Shown here: positions 17,142 through 25,130 of the stretch, piece by piece
Layout of the letters: every line of letters starts with the position of its first letter
How positions within the stretch are numbered: position 1 is the stretch's first letter
Assembly: GCF_030506285.1 (NCBI RefSeq)
Contig: NZ_CP119422.1
Coordinates: 3,615,001-3,679,000 of the forward strand
DNA length: 64,000 nucleotides
Direction: 5' to 3'
Origin: Catalinimonas niigatensis
Lineage (GTDB): Bacteria > Bacteroidota > Bacteroidia > Cytophagales > Cyclobacteriaceae
Program-made: the position numbers and the translations under genes
Notes under the pieces: model-generated
The model's database searches: none
What the model saw: only the letters and a program-made list of their open reading frames with translations
What the model was told of the DNA's origin: nothing

Positions 17142-17159
17142 AAAGACCTTTTTATCTTT
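17142..17159 (-). promoter_or_regulatory. Predicted Rrf2 operator at the PA14-cytochrome gene
   Basis: AAAGACCTTTTTATCTTT has the same AAAGA-N8-TCTTT arms as the site in front of rrf2. On the minus strand TATCTTTA follows it immediately as a -7 candidate. It lies 40-57 bp upstream of the start codon. Confidence 0.55.
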
Positions 17160-17297
17160 TTATGTTTTATCATGCTAATTTTCACTTTCCATTAGCGCCT
17201 GCAAAAGCAATGCATCTTAATCAGAGGGAGTCCGGAATTTATGCGAAAAGAGTATTAGTTAAAATGTGATCTTGCATTTCTAATTTACGCTTCATAA

Positions 17298-17330
17298 AAA
17301 TACCGGTAGCCATCCCAGTTACCGGTATTT
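17298..17330 (-). terminator. Terminator after the NO reductase gene
   Basis: AAATACCGGTA (17298-17308) pairs over 11 bp with TACCGGTATTT (17320-17330) across an 11-nt loop. On the minus strand the stem is followed by a short T-run. It lies 20 bp after the qnor stop codon. Confidence 0.8.
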
Positions 17331-17349
17331 ATTTTTCTGTAGGGAAACT

Positions 17350-19653
17350 TCAAACTAATGTCTCCTCTTCTTCTTTCACAGTAGGATAATGATGATCAGA
17401 CAAATCTATTTCACCTTTCACAGACCAGCCAGTTTTCAATCCGATTACAAACCAACCCAGTGCCAGTACACCTACGGCAAAGATAGTATCGCCAATGACG
17501 CGCAGCCAGCGAAGGGTATCCATACCGGGCTGTTGCATAAATTCAGCAGAACGGGCATACCATAAGCCTACTTCCACACTGACCCAGGTTTGTGCCAGTC
17601 CGATAGGCAACACACTGATCAATACCATCAAAGCCAACCCGATATTGATAGACCAGAAAGCAAAACGGATGAGGCTATCTTTCCATACGTTACGGGCAGC
17701 CAGACCTTTCAGCACAAACAGCATCAGTCCGATGCCCAGGATACCATATACGCCAAACAAAGCAGTATGGCCATGTACGGGTGTCGTATTCAGCCCCTGC
17801 ATATAGTAAAGTGCAATGGGTGGATTGATCAGGAAACCAAAAATACCCGCACCTACCAGGTTCCAGAAAGCCACGGCCACAAAGCAGTATATCGGCCATT
17901 TATAGGCTTTGATCCATTCGGTAGAGCGGCTCAGAGACAGATTGTGATAGGCCTCAAAACCAATCAGCACCAGAGGTACCACTTCCAGTGCGCTAAAGGT
18001 CGCTCCCAAAGCCAGTATGGCAGTAGGCGTACCGCTAAAATAGAGGTGATGGAAAGTACCGATGATTCCTCCGGATAAGAAAATGATCGTTGAAAATAAT
18101 ACGGTGGCTGTAGCGATGTTTGCCCGGATCAGGCCCATTCTTACAAAGAGAAAAGAAATCACTACTGTGGCAAATACTTCAAAAAAGCCCTCTACCCAAA
18201 GGTGTACCACCCACCAGCGCCAGTATTCTGCTACCGCCAGGTTGGTTTGTCGTCCCCACATCAGTCCGGCACCATAGAAAACAGCGATGGCAACAGAGGA
18301 GATCAGGAACATGGCAAGCAGATGTTTGCTGTCTTTCTGGGTTTTAAAAGCCGGCCATATCGCTCTGCTCATCAGGAATAACCAGATGAAAAGACCTGCA
18401 AAGAGAAAGATCTGCCAGAACCTGCCCAGGTCTACATATTCATATCCCTGGTGTCCAAACCAGAAATTAGCTTCGTACCCCAGCTTTTGCATAATTCCAT
18501 ACCACTGTCCGATCAGAGAGCCTACCACGATGATAAGCAGGGCAACAAACAAAATATTTACACCTAAAGCCTGAAACTTAGGTTCATATCCTGATACCGC
18601 AGGGGCAATGAACAAGCCTGTAGCCAGCCAGGAAGTAGCAATCCAGAAGATTGCCAGTTGAATATGCCAGGTACGGGTGACGGAGTAAGGTAAATATTCT
18701 GCCAGCGGAAATCCGTAGAAAGCGGTCCCTTCTACTCCATAATGTGCTGTGACAGCGCCCAGAATGACCTGTACCACAATCAAAGCCATCACTACCCAAA
18801 AGTATTTCAGCGTAGCACGCATAGAAGGCGTAGGCTGAAGTCCCAGCAACGGATCTTTCTCTGGTAGCTCTGAGGGATCAGGATCTTCTTCATGATGAGA
18901 AGCATAATAATAGGCCAGCAACCCAATACCGGCCAGCAGCAGGATCACACTGAAGCCCGTCCAAAGGATAAGACCACTCGTAGGCTCATTGGCGACCAGC
19001 CGTTCCGGGGGCCAGTTATTGGTATAGGTGATTTCACTTCCCGGCCTGTGGGTCACACAAGCCCAGGTTGCCCAGAAGAAGAAAGCATTCATCTCCCGCA
19101 TCCTGCTTTCTTCCCGGATGGCATTGGCTGGAATGGCATACGCATCCCTAAGTGCTTCCTGCGCCGGGTCATTCATAAACAATCCTGCATAAAACTGGCT
19201 GTTATCCTCTATGGCTTGTGCTCTTAAAGATGAAATGGTCAGTGTAGCTGTTTGAGGGTCATAGGTATTCTGCCGCAACTGCTTTTGTAAACGTGCTTTT
19301 AAGCCCGCTTGCTGCTCTTCGTCCAAAGCATCATAGGCAGTATTGTAGTCCTGCTTGGCCATCTGATTCAGCATAAAGACAGCTTCTTTATGCAGCCAGT
19401 CGGCGGTCCAGTCGGGGGCTACATAAGCACCATGCCCCCATATACTGCCTACCTCCTGTCCACCCATGGACTGCCATACGTTCTGCCCGTTTTTGATATC
19501 TTTTTCAGTAAAAATCGTTTCTCCTTCTTCTGTAATTACTGCTTTCGGTATGGGTGGGGCTGCACGATAGATTTCAAAACCATAATAGCCTAATACGGCA
19601 AAGGAACCTACCACTACCACGACAAAACCGATCCATAGCTTTTTGTACTTCAT
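17350..19653 (-). CDS. norZ: Quinol-dependent nitric oxide reductase, single-subunit (qNOR)
   Basis: A 767-residue inner-membrane enzyme reducing 2 NO to N2O with quinol. The N-terminal extension (about 1-230) replaces NorC and lacks a CxxCH haem motif, as in qNOR. The catalytic HCO-like part has His ligands in TRTWHIQLAIFWIA, FHHLYFSGTP and PVHGHTALFGVYG, and Glu-rich helices (EGFFEVFATV). The length fits qNOR. It follows ric2 by 36 bp on the same strand and probably shares its Crp/Fnr-controlled promoter. A good terminator follows. Confidence 0.95.
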   Translation of the reverse strand: MKYKKLWIGFVVVVVGSFAVLGYYGFEIYRAAPPIPKAVITEEGETIFTEKDIKNGQNVWQSMGGQEVGSIWGHGAYVAPDWTADWLHKEAVFMLNQMAKQDYNTAYDALDEEQQAGLKARLQKQLRQNTYDPQTATLTISSLRAQAIEDNSQFYAGLFMNDPAQEALRDAYAIPANAIREESRMREMNAFFFWATWACVTHRPGSEITYTNNWPPERLVANEPTSGLILWTGFSVILLLAGIGLLAYYYASHHEEDPDPSELPEKDPLLGLQPTPSMRATLKYFWVVMALIVVQVILGAVTAHYGVEGTAFYGFPLAEYLPYSVTRTWHIQLAIFWIATSWLATGLFIAPAVSGYEPKFQALGVNILFVALLIIVVGSLIGQWYGIMQKLGYEANFWFGHQGYEYVDLGRFWQIFLFAGLFIWLFLMSRAIWPAFKTQKDSKHLLAMFLISSVAIAVFYGAGLMWGRQTNLAVAEYWRWWVVHLWVEGFFEVFATVVISFLFVRMGLIRANIATATVLFSTIIFLSGGIIGTFHHLYFSGTPTAILALGATFSALEVVPLVLIGFEAYHNLSLSRSTEWIKAYKWPIYCFVAVAFWNLVGAGIFGFLINPPIALYYMQGLNTTPVHGHTALFGVYGILGIGLMLFVLKGLAARNVWKDSLIRFAFWSINIGLALMVLISVLPIGLAQTWVSVEVGLWYARSAEFMQQPGMDTLRWLRVIGDTIFAVGVLALGWFVIGLKTGWSVKGEIDLSDHHYPTVKEEEETLV

Positions 19654-19689
19654 GATTAGAAAAATTAGGTTGTTACTGTTAAAAAATGC

Positions 19690-20628
19690 CTACTCATGCA
19701 GACTGACTTCATCAGGCTGGCGAAGCTGAAGTTGTTGAATGAATTTAGGGAAGAGGATATTATTCTCCAAATGCACATGGGCATACAGGTCTTCTTCAAA
19801 CGCTTCCAGCTCCTGATAAAGCATTTTGTAAGACTGGCAGGCACCCTCAGGTGCTTTAAAGTCCTGCGCCAGAGCACGGATTCTTTTGATCTCTGCTCCG
19901 GCATCTTCATGTTCATGATCCAGCTCTTTTAACAGCTCTTCTATCTCTATATCTGACAATTCCACCTGCTTTTGGTCTAATGCTTTGATCAGTGGAAACA
20001 GTTTTTCTTCTTCCTTGCGTGTATGCTGAAGCAGTTCCTCATGTAGTTCAATGAAGTCATGGTAGATATCAATCAGCTCAGGGTGTTGCTTCCCATGCAC
20101 TTTGCTTACCTTCTCAGCCAGCAGATGAATTTCCGGTCCCTGACTCCGAATATACGCATGGTGATTATTGACAATAAAGTCGCAGAGCATGGAAAGCGAC
20201 CAGTTATTGACTCGCAGATTCTGCTTCTCAGGTTGAACTTGCCGGATGGCTTTGTGCACCTCTTCCGGTTCTACCCCTGCTTTCCGGCAGGCATCTTCAA
20301 AACTTCTTTTTCCGCCACAGCAATAGTCTATTTTCAGTTTATTGAATACAGCAGCAGCCTGTGTATACTGTTGCACTACTTCACCGACAGTGATTGTAGA
20401 TGGTTGCTTGTTAATCCGGACTTGCCAAACCTCCGGGCCAGCTTGCATCACTTCCCACTCAAGCTGTCCGGGACGCTCTTCCTGAAACTGATAAAACAGC
20501 GGTTTGGGGTCATGATCATTGATAAGCATCAGGCTTTCACCTTCGGGAAGCTTGTCAAAAGATTCAAAAATGAATCTATGCTTATCTTTTGGGGCGATTT
20601 CTCTTACATCTATCGTACTCATTGTCAT
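19690..20628 (-). CDS. ric: DUF2249-RIC/ScdA fusion, iron-sulfur repair di-iron protein copy 2
   Basis: About 312 residues in three parts. An N-terminal DUF2249 domain (STIDVREIAPKDKHRFIFE...LMLINDHDPKPLFYQ) is followed by ScdA_N with KIDYCCGGKRSFEDAC, then the hemerythrin domain with NHHAYIRS, VHGKQHPELID, HTRKEEEKLFP, EHEDAGAEI and HVHLENNILFP. All ligand positions are present. The frame continues upstream to 20751, but that extension overlaps the preceding gene and contains the Crp/Fnr site, so ATG 20628 (or 20622) is chosen. It is first in an operon with qnor: NO reduction and Fe-S repair together. Confidence 0.9.
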   Translation of the reverse strand: MTMSTIDVREIAPKDKHRFIFESFDKLPEGESLMLINDHDPKPLFYQFQEERPGQLEWEVMQAGPEVWQVRINKQPSTITVGEVVQQYTQAAAVFNKLKIDYCCGGKRSFEDACRKAGVEPEEVHKAIRQVQPEKQNLRVNNWSLSMLCDFIVNNHHAYIRSQGPEIHLLAEKVSKVHGKQHPELIDIYHDFIELHEELLQHTRKEEEKLFPLIKALDQKQVELSDIEIEELLKELDHEHEDAGAEIKRIRALAQDFKAPEGACQSYKMLYQELEAFEEDLYAHVHLENNILFPKFIQQLQLRQPDEVSLHE

Positions 20629-20651
20629 AAGGTTATGAATTAATAATGAGC

Positions 20652-20697
20652 TAAAGATAAAGGAGGGAAAGATCAGGGATTTATGATTTGAATCACA
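20652..20697 (-). promoter_or_regulatory. Crp/Fnr-site promoter of ric2-qnor
   Basis: TATGATTTGAATCACA (20682-20697) is one base off the full palindrome. A minus-strand -7-like element TATCTTTA (complement of 20652-20659) lies 34 bp away centre to centre. The site overlaps the last codons of the preceding gene. It fixes the ric2 start downstream. Confidence 0.65.
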
Positions 20698-21979
20698 TTG
20701 ACTCAGAAAAAGCTTTCTTTTGCTGGCTAATGAACAGCAAGCCGATTCCAACAGGCATGATGAGGCTCAGGTAGAAAAGCAGTTCAAAATACTGTGTGAA
20801 TCCGCGCAGACCACTGATGTTGAGTAGAGTCTGTAATACCAGTGCCAGCTCACTCAGGATAAAACCAATGATAAATACCCACATGCCGGTTTGCTGCCAG
20901 AATTTGGAAAGAATGAGCCAGTCCTGCTGTACAAACCAACCCAGCAAAAAGAAAGTGGTGATCCCGATGAAATTCAGATGCAAATAGGCAATGACAAGAT
21001 TCCTTTGCCGGTAAGCCAGATCCGCAACTAAAGGTATAGCTTCAGCAAATTGTAAAATATTCTTCACCACCAGCGACATCAGCACCAGCAGCCAAAGTAA
21101 GACTACCATTTTACCCAATTTATTTATCCACTGCTGACGTACTACACTCAGGATGCGAAAAAGGAAGTAAAGGCTAAAGAGTTGTGCGAATGCTGCTAAG
21201 CCAGCCAGGCCATAGAGCCAGAGCGGGGGCTGCGTCCACAAAACTGAAGAAGCATAAGCAGGTATGGCAGCCAAAGCATTGAGCCAGAAGAAGGTCCGCC
21301 CATCCCTTTTTGAATAATCAATATCATTTCTCTCTAGCCAGTAAAAAAACAAGCCTATGATGGCAAAAAGAAACCAGCCATTGTACTGAAAATGCAAATA
21401 GAAGTAAATCGCCAGAGGATACCAATGGGTACCCGATAAACCATTGGCCATGATTGGCGCCAGGGCAAAAGGTCCTATGGAAGAAATGAGCATCAGGACA
21501 ATGGCAAAACGGGCGATCACGAATGAAAAACGGAACCTGCCTCCCGACTGAGTTTCTTCTCTTCTGTCTTTTAAGAATCTCCAAGCGAAAAAATAGGACA
21601 AAAAAATATGTAAAGTAGAGACAATGATGCTGCCTGCTTTATAACCCTGCATTGGAAATAGGATCAGCATGCCCAAAACAGTCAGCTGAAAGGCCCAGAA
21701 GAGTCGGTTAAAAGTGAGCAGGCGTTCTCTTCGCACATAAGCAGCTACCAGCGCCACATACAAAGCATTGAAAATCCAGCCCAGAAAAGCCACATGGGAA
21801 TGGCCATGCAGCCAGAATTTATAATTTAGCCCTGGCAAAGGGCTGATGTAAAAAGAACGCAGAAATACACCCAGCACCGCTACGATAAAGAGGAAAAACA
21901 GAGAAATCCAGGCCCATCTTTTGAAAAGCATCTGGCTGCTTTTTACTCCTTCTTTTTGCACCGACTGAGTGGATGGCAT
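20693..21979 (-). CDS. Haem-copper oxidase subunit I-like membrane protein, denitrification-associated
   Basis: A 428-residue protein with about twelve hydrophobic helices. His-rich helix starts (FWLHGHSHVAFLGW, GTHWYPLAIYFYLHFQYNGW, AYLHLNFIGITTFFLLGW) resemble haem-binding segments of cytochrome oxidase / NO reductase subunit I, but I cannot find the complete six-His set or the qNOR-type glutamates, so it may not be a catalytic oxidase. It is third in an operon after the NnrS-like and truncated hemoglobin genes (3-bp gap). A role in NO or haem handling at the membrane is likely from context. Its exact function is unknown. Confidence 0.6.
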   Translation of the reverse strand: MPSTQSVQKEGVKSSQMLFKRWAWISLFFLFIVAVLGVFLRSFYISPLPGLNYKFWLHGHSHVAFLGWIFNALYVALVAAYVRRERLLTFNRLFWAFQLTVLGMLILFPMQGYKAGSIIVSTLHIFLSYFFAWRFLKDRREETQSGGRFRFSFVIARFAIVLMLISSIGPFALAPIMANGLSGTHWYPLAIYFYLHFQYNGWFLFAIIGLFFYWLERNDIDYSKRDGRTFFWLNALAAIPAYASSVLWTQPPLWLYGLAGLAAFAQLFSLYFLFRILSVVRQQWINKLGKMVVLLWLLVLMSLVVKNILQFAEAIPLVADLAYRQRNLVIAYLHLNFIGITTFFLLGWFVQQDWLILSKFWQQTGMWVFIIGFILSELALVLQTLLNISGLRGFTQYFELLFYLSLIMPVGIGLLFISQQKKAFSESM

Positions 21980-21982
21980 AGC

Positions 21983-22354
21983 TTAAGAAGTGGTTTTGAG
22001 CGTTTTCATCTTAAAGCGAAATATATCGGCAATACTCTGCGCCTTCAGCCGGGCTTCTTCGGCTTTTCGTCCGGCAAAATGCTCATCCAATGTCTGCATA
22101 AAAAGGTGTAGCCAGCGGTCAAAATGCTCTCCTTCAATAGGAAGGGGCAGGTGTTTGTCAAAAGGACTGCCTTTGTACGCATTTTCTCCCAGCAGTAGCT
22201 TGGCCCAGAAGTCATACATTTTGGGTAAATGCGTTTCCCAGCTGACCTGGGCTACCTCATTAAAAATAGGAGCCAGCAGTCTATCCTGATTGACTTTATC
22301 ATAGAATTCATCCACCAGCAGGCGAATGTCGGCCTTATCCTGTATATCTTTCAT
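21983..22354 (-). CDS. Group III truncated hemoglobin
   Basis: A 123-residue 2-on-2 globin. Group III marks are LVDEFYDKVNQDRLLAPIF, WETHLPKMYDFWAKLLLG, and the proximal His in EHFDRWLHLF. The short size and the HLPLPI element fit group III. It overlaps the upstream NnrS-like gene by 4 bp (ATGA), so the two are translationally coupled. Likely role: binding or detoxifying NO, or shuttling it to the neighbouring membrane proteins. Confidence 0.92.
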   Translation of the reverse strand: MKDIQDKADIRLLVDEFYDKVNQDRLLAPIFNEVAQVSWETHLPKMYDFWAKLLLGENAYKGSPFDKHLPLPIEGEHFDRWLHLFMQTLDEHFAGRKAEEARLKAQSIADIFRFKMKTLKTTS

Positions 22355-23424
22355 GACAATATCTTTTTTGGCAACTGAGAAGCTGCCTTGTTTTTAAGGT
22401 TTTGACGAACAGCAATAGTTCCTATGCTGATCAGGTAAGCAAAAATAATTAGACCATTCACCAGCCCTCCCCAGCGTTGCAAATCGTAGATTCCAGCGAG
22501 GCTTCCAGAGATTCGGAGGATGAGGCTCAGTTGTAATCCGAAGAGCCAGAGATAAAATATCGGATGGTAAGGTTTAGCAGATAGTTTCAGCACTCCCGGC
22601 AAAATGATTGGTCCGTGAGCGAAGATCATAGAAAAAACGAAACCGATGAAAAAGCTGTGCAGCACGGCATCGTAGTAAAAGTCGCTGAGCAGGCATAATG
22701 CTCCACAGATAAGCAACCAGAAGTAACCGCAGAGCAGAGAGGCTGCCACAAATTGGGTTAACCCTTCTTTTCTAATACTGATCCGTGCGATATCGTAGCG
22801 ATACAACCAGATTCCAACAAGTATCAATCCACTTCCAAAAATCATTCTGCCCGCCCCGTGGAAGGGAAACAGTAATCCCAGTAGAAAAATAGCTATTGCC
22901 AGCAGGAAACTGGTACTTTTAAACTTAGAGTCAGGCAGAAAGCGACTGAGTTCTAAGCGTTCTCCGGCGATGGTGAGCAGCAAAAAGCCTATCCACCAGC
23001 TTACAGCCAGTGGGTACAGTTGGGATTTGACTAACAGCAGATTGCCGATTAACCAGCAAACAGCTCCACCAATCATCACCAGCATATGCCTTTCCTCATG
23101 ACGCTGGTAAAGGTAATATAGCATGCAGGCATAGCCCAGGCTGGCAGCAGTTAACAGCACATAAGCGACTACATTTAGTTGAGCAAAAAAGAAGAAAATG
23201 CTGTTTCCTGAGAGAAGAGGTATTAGGTAAGCCCAGCGTTTTTTAATCACCACGGCCCTTTCCAGACTGATTAGCGTTCCCAGAAAGCTGCCTACCATCA
23301 TGGCCCCATGTTCTCCTGCATTGACTGAAATAGGGATGGGCCAGCCTAGTCTCAGCCAGCCAGCGGTAGTGGCTATCAGCAGCGCCAGAGCGACTAATGG
23401 CAAAATATGGTAGGGATTTTTCAT
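22351..23424 (-). CDS. NnrS-like multi-helix membrane protein
   Basis: A 357-residue protein with about twelve helices. NnrS-like features are the early GEHGAMMVGSFLGTLISLERAV and the late VLHSFFIGFVFSMIFAHGPIILPG. NnrS proteins are haem/copper membrane proteins that relieve NO stress. The frame extends to 23580, but the first 52 residues look non-coding and overlap the Crp/Fnr site, so ATG 23424 (MKNPYHILP) is used. It leads an operon with truncated hemoglobin and the HCO-I-like protein. The similarity is by eye and moderate. Confidence 0.6.
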   Translation of the reverse strand: MKNPYHILPLVALALLIATTAGWLRLGWPIPISVNAGEHGAMMVGSFLGTLISLERAVVIKKRWAYLIPLLSGNSIFFFFAQLNVVAYVLLTAASLGYACMLYYLYQRHEERHMLVMIGGAVCWLIGNLLLVKSQLYPLAVSWWIGFLLLTIAGERLELSRFLPDSKFKSTSFLLAIAIFLLGLLFPFHGAGRMIFGSGLILVGIWLYRYDIARISIRKEGLTQFVAASLLCGYFWLLICGALCLLSDFYYDAVLHSFFIGFVFSMIFAHGPIILPGVLKLSAKPYHPIFYLWLFGLQLSLILRISGSLAGIYDLQRWGGLVNGLIIFAYLISIGTIAVRQNLKNKAASQLPKKILS

Positions 23425-23469
23425 GGCTGCTAGTTTTGTGTCTTGTTGTAATAAATCAAAACCTTTGCT

Positions 23470-23514
23470 CAAAACTAGCGCAATACAAGCCAAACCATTA
23501 TGATTCTGATCATA
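23470..23514 (-). promoter_or_regulatory. Crp/Fnr-site promoter of the NnrS-like operon
   Basis: A perfect palindrome TATGATTCTGATCATA (23499-23514) with a minus-strand -7 element TAGTTTTG (complement of 23470-23477, matching TAnnTTTG exactly) 33 bp away centre to centre. It lies just after nosY (stop at 23519) and gives the NnrS-like operon its own promoter. Confidence 0.7.
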
Positions 23515-23518
23515 TTCC

Positions 23519-24301
23519 TCAAAAATCTTTGCGATTGGCGGTTCTCCCTGCCCCCCACAGAGGAATGAGTATCCAAACAAGTGAGCAAAGCAAAGCCAAT
23601 GCGATACCCAGAGAGGTGCCGAAGAATTTATTAAACACAGCTCCGGTGTAGCCCAAGAGTGCTGATATATCCAACTTGAGCATCATCAGGATGCGGGAAA
23701 GGTCTATCGGATTGAAAAGCGTGAAAGCTATGGCAAATTTATCTACCGGATAATCCTCAAAAGCCAGGAGTAAGAGCAGGAATACTCCATCATACAGTAC
23801 CGCCATAAACAGCCACACCAGCAGTGCCAATCCGAAGCCCTTCACTCTGTTTTCATTTTTGAGTGAAATCCAAAAGGCAATGGCAGTAAAAATAAAGGTT
23901 AACAGCAAGCCAGTGAGCAGTAGTGTGAAGAAATTCCATATCTGAGCAGAAACGAATATACCATATAACAAAAATGGAAGTCCCAGACCCAACAGCAGAC
24001 TAAGCGATAGGGAAAGTGCCAGACCCAGATATTGACCGCCAAAAATGGAAGTTCTACGGATGGGTTGGGCCAGCAGAAGTTCTACAAATTCCCGGCTACT
24101 ATAGTAGTAGATAACACCAAACATAATGCTGACCAGCGGACTCAGCACGATAATGATGTTCATCAGGCTGATGATGCCTTTGGATAAGTCGTTGCTGAAG
24201 TACAGCAGACCTGTAGCACAGAGCAGATAGAACAGAAAATAAATGATGCTCCAGCGGCTCCGCATCAGATCAAAGAAGGTGAATTTGAATATTTTGAACA
24301 T
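23519..24301 (-). CDS. nosY: NosY, ABC transporter permease for N2O reductase maturation
   Basis: A 260-residue permease with six helices (LYFSNDLSKGIISLMNIIIVLSPLV region first). Family motifs include YYYSSREFVELLLAQPIRRTS and GLALSLSLSLLLGLGLPFL. It works with NosF and NosD in building the NosZ copper centre. It is last in the nos operon, 97 bp after nosF; the gap contains a 20-nt palindrome. Confidence 0.88.
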   Translation of the reverse strand: MFKIFKFTFFDLMRSRWSIIYFLFYLLCATGLLYFSNDLSKGIISLMNIIIVLSPLVSIMFGVIYYYSSREFVELLLAQPIRRTSIFGGQYLGLALSLSLSLLLGLGLPFLLYGIFVSAQIWNFFTLLLTGLLLTFIFTAIAFWISLKNENRVKGFGLALLVWLFMAVLYDGVFLLLLLAFEDYPVDKFAIAFTLFNPIDLSRILMMLKLDISALLGYTGAVFNKFFGTSLGIALALLCSLVWILIPLWGAGRTANRKDF

Positions 24302-24350
24302 GATGATTGCAGATTTAAAATTTCAGATTGAAATGTTGATCATTCAGGAG

Positions 24351-24370
24351 GAACACGATTAATCGTGTTC
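24351..24370. repeat. 20-nt perfect palindrome between nosF and nosY
   Basis: GAACACGATT followed directly by its reverse complement AATCGTGTTC. It lies in the 97-bp nosF-nosY spacer. It could be a REP-like element, an RNA stability or processing hairpin, or a regulator site; none is proven here. Confidence 0.5.
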
Positions 24371-24398
24371 GTACAGTTTTAGAATTGAGTTAAGCAGT

Positions 24399-25130
24399 TC
24401 AATCATTCATCATCAGAATGCTTTCTTTTTTTTTGAGTAGCATTTGGGCGATGGCATGCTCCAGGTCTACCTCACCACTTTGTCTTACCAAATCTTGAAG
24501 ACTACCCCTAAAGTGGATATGTCCCTCCAGCAGGAAGACAATCTCATCCGCCAGTGTTTCCACCAGGCTCATGATGTGGGTGGTCAGAATGATGGTTTTA
24601 CCAGCGGCCCTTTCTCTGAGGATCATCTCTTTCAGCCGGATCATCGCTACCGGATCAAGTCCTACGGTAGGCTCATCCAGGATGATGACTGGATTATCAA
24701 ACATCAGGCTGAGCAGGATATTGACCTTTTGCCGGGTTCCGCCGGAGAGCGAACGCAGCGTTTTGTCCAGAAACTCTTCTAGTTCAAAAGCCTCTATGAT
24801 TTCTGCCTCATACACCGCTTGCTGTTGCCTGATGTCTTTTACCATACTTATCAGCTCCTTTACTTTCAGGTTCTCAGGGAAGCGGGCGATCTGAGGCAGA
24901 TAAGCAATCTTTTGACGATAGAGCCATTCGTTGTGTATTTTTTTTCCTTCAAGATAAATTTCTCCCTTATCAGGATGCACCAGGCCGAGCAGACTTTTGA
25001 TGAGGGTAGTTTTGCCTGAGCCATTAGGCCCTAGTATGGCAAATATACCTCCCGAAGTAATATCCAGATTGATGGCTTTGAGCACCTGATTGGGCCCGAA
25101 GGATTTATATAATTTTTTGATCGCAATCAT
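24399..25130 (-). CDS. nosF: NosF, ABC transporter ATPase for N2O reductase maturation
   Basis: A 243-residue ABC ATPase: Walker A GPNGSGKTTLIKS (residues about 34-46), Q-loop QIARFPENLKV, signature LSGGTRQKVN, Walker B PVIILDEPTVGLDP and H-loop LTTHIM. It overlaps nosD by 4 bp. Partner of NosY; supplies energy for sulfur or copper delivery to the NosZ CuZ site. Confidence 0.93.
   Translation of the reverse strand: MIAIKKLYKSFGPNQVLKAINLDITSGGIFAILGPNGSGKTTLIKSLLGLVHPDKGEIYLEGKKIHNEWLYRQKIAYLPQIARFPENLKVKELISMVKDIRQQQAVYEAEIIEAFELEEFLDKTLRSLSGGTRQKVNILLSLMFDNPVIILDEPTVGLDPVAMIRLKEMILRERAAGKTIILTTHIMSLVETLADEIVFLLEGHIHFRGSLQDLVRQSGEVDLEHAIAQMLLKKKESILMMND

Noticed and set aside
20693-21979. 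Calling the HCO-like protein a catalytic cytochrome oxidase
   Set aside because: I cannot find the full set of haem and CuB histidines, so only the fold-level similarity is claimed.
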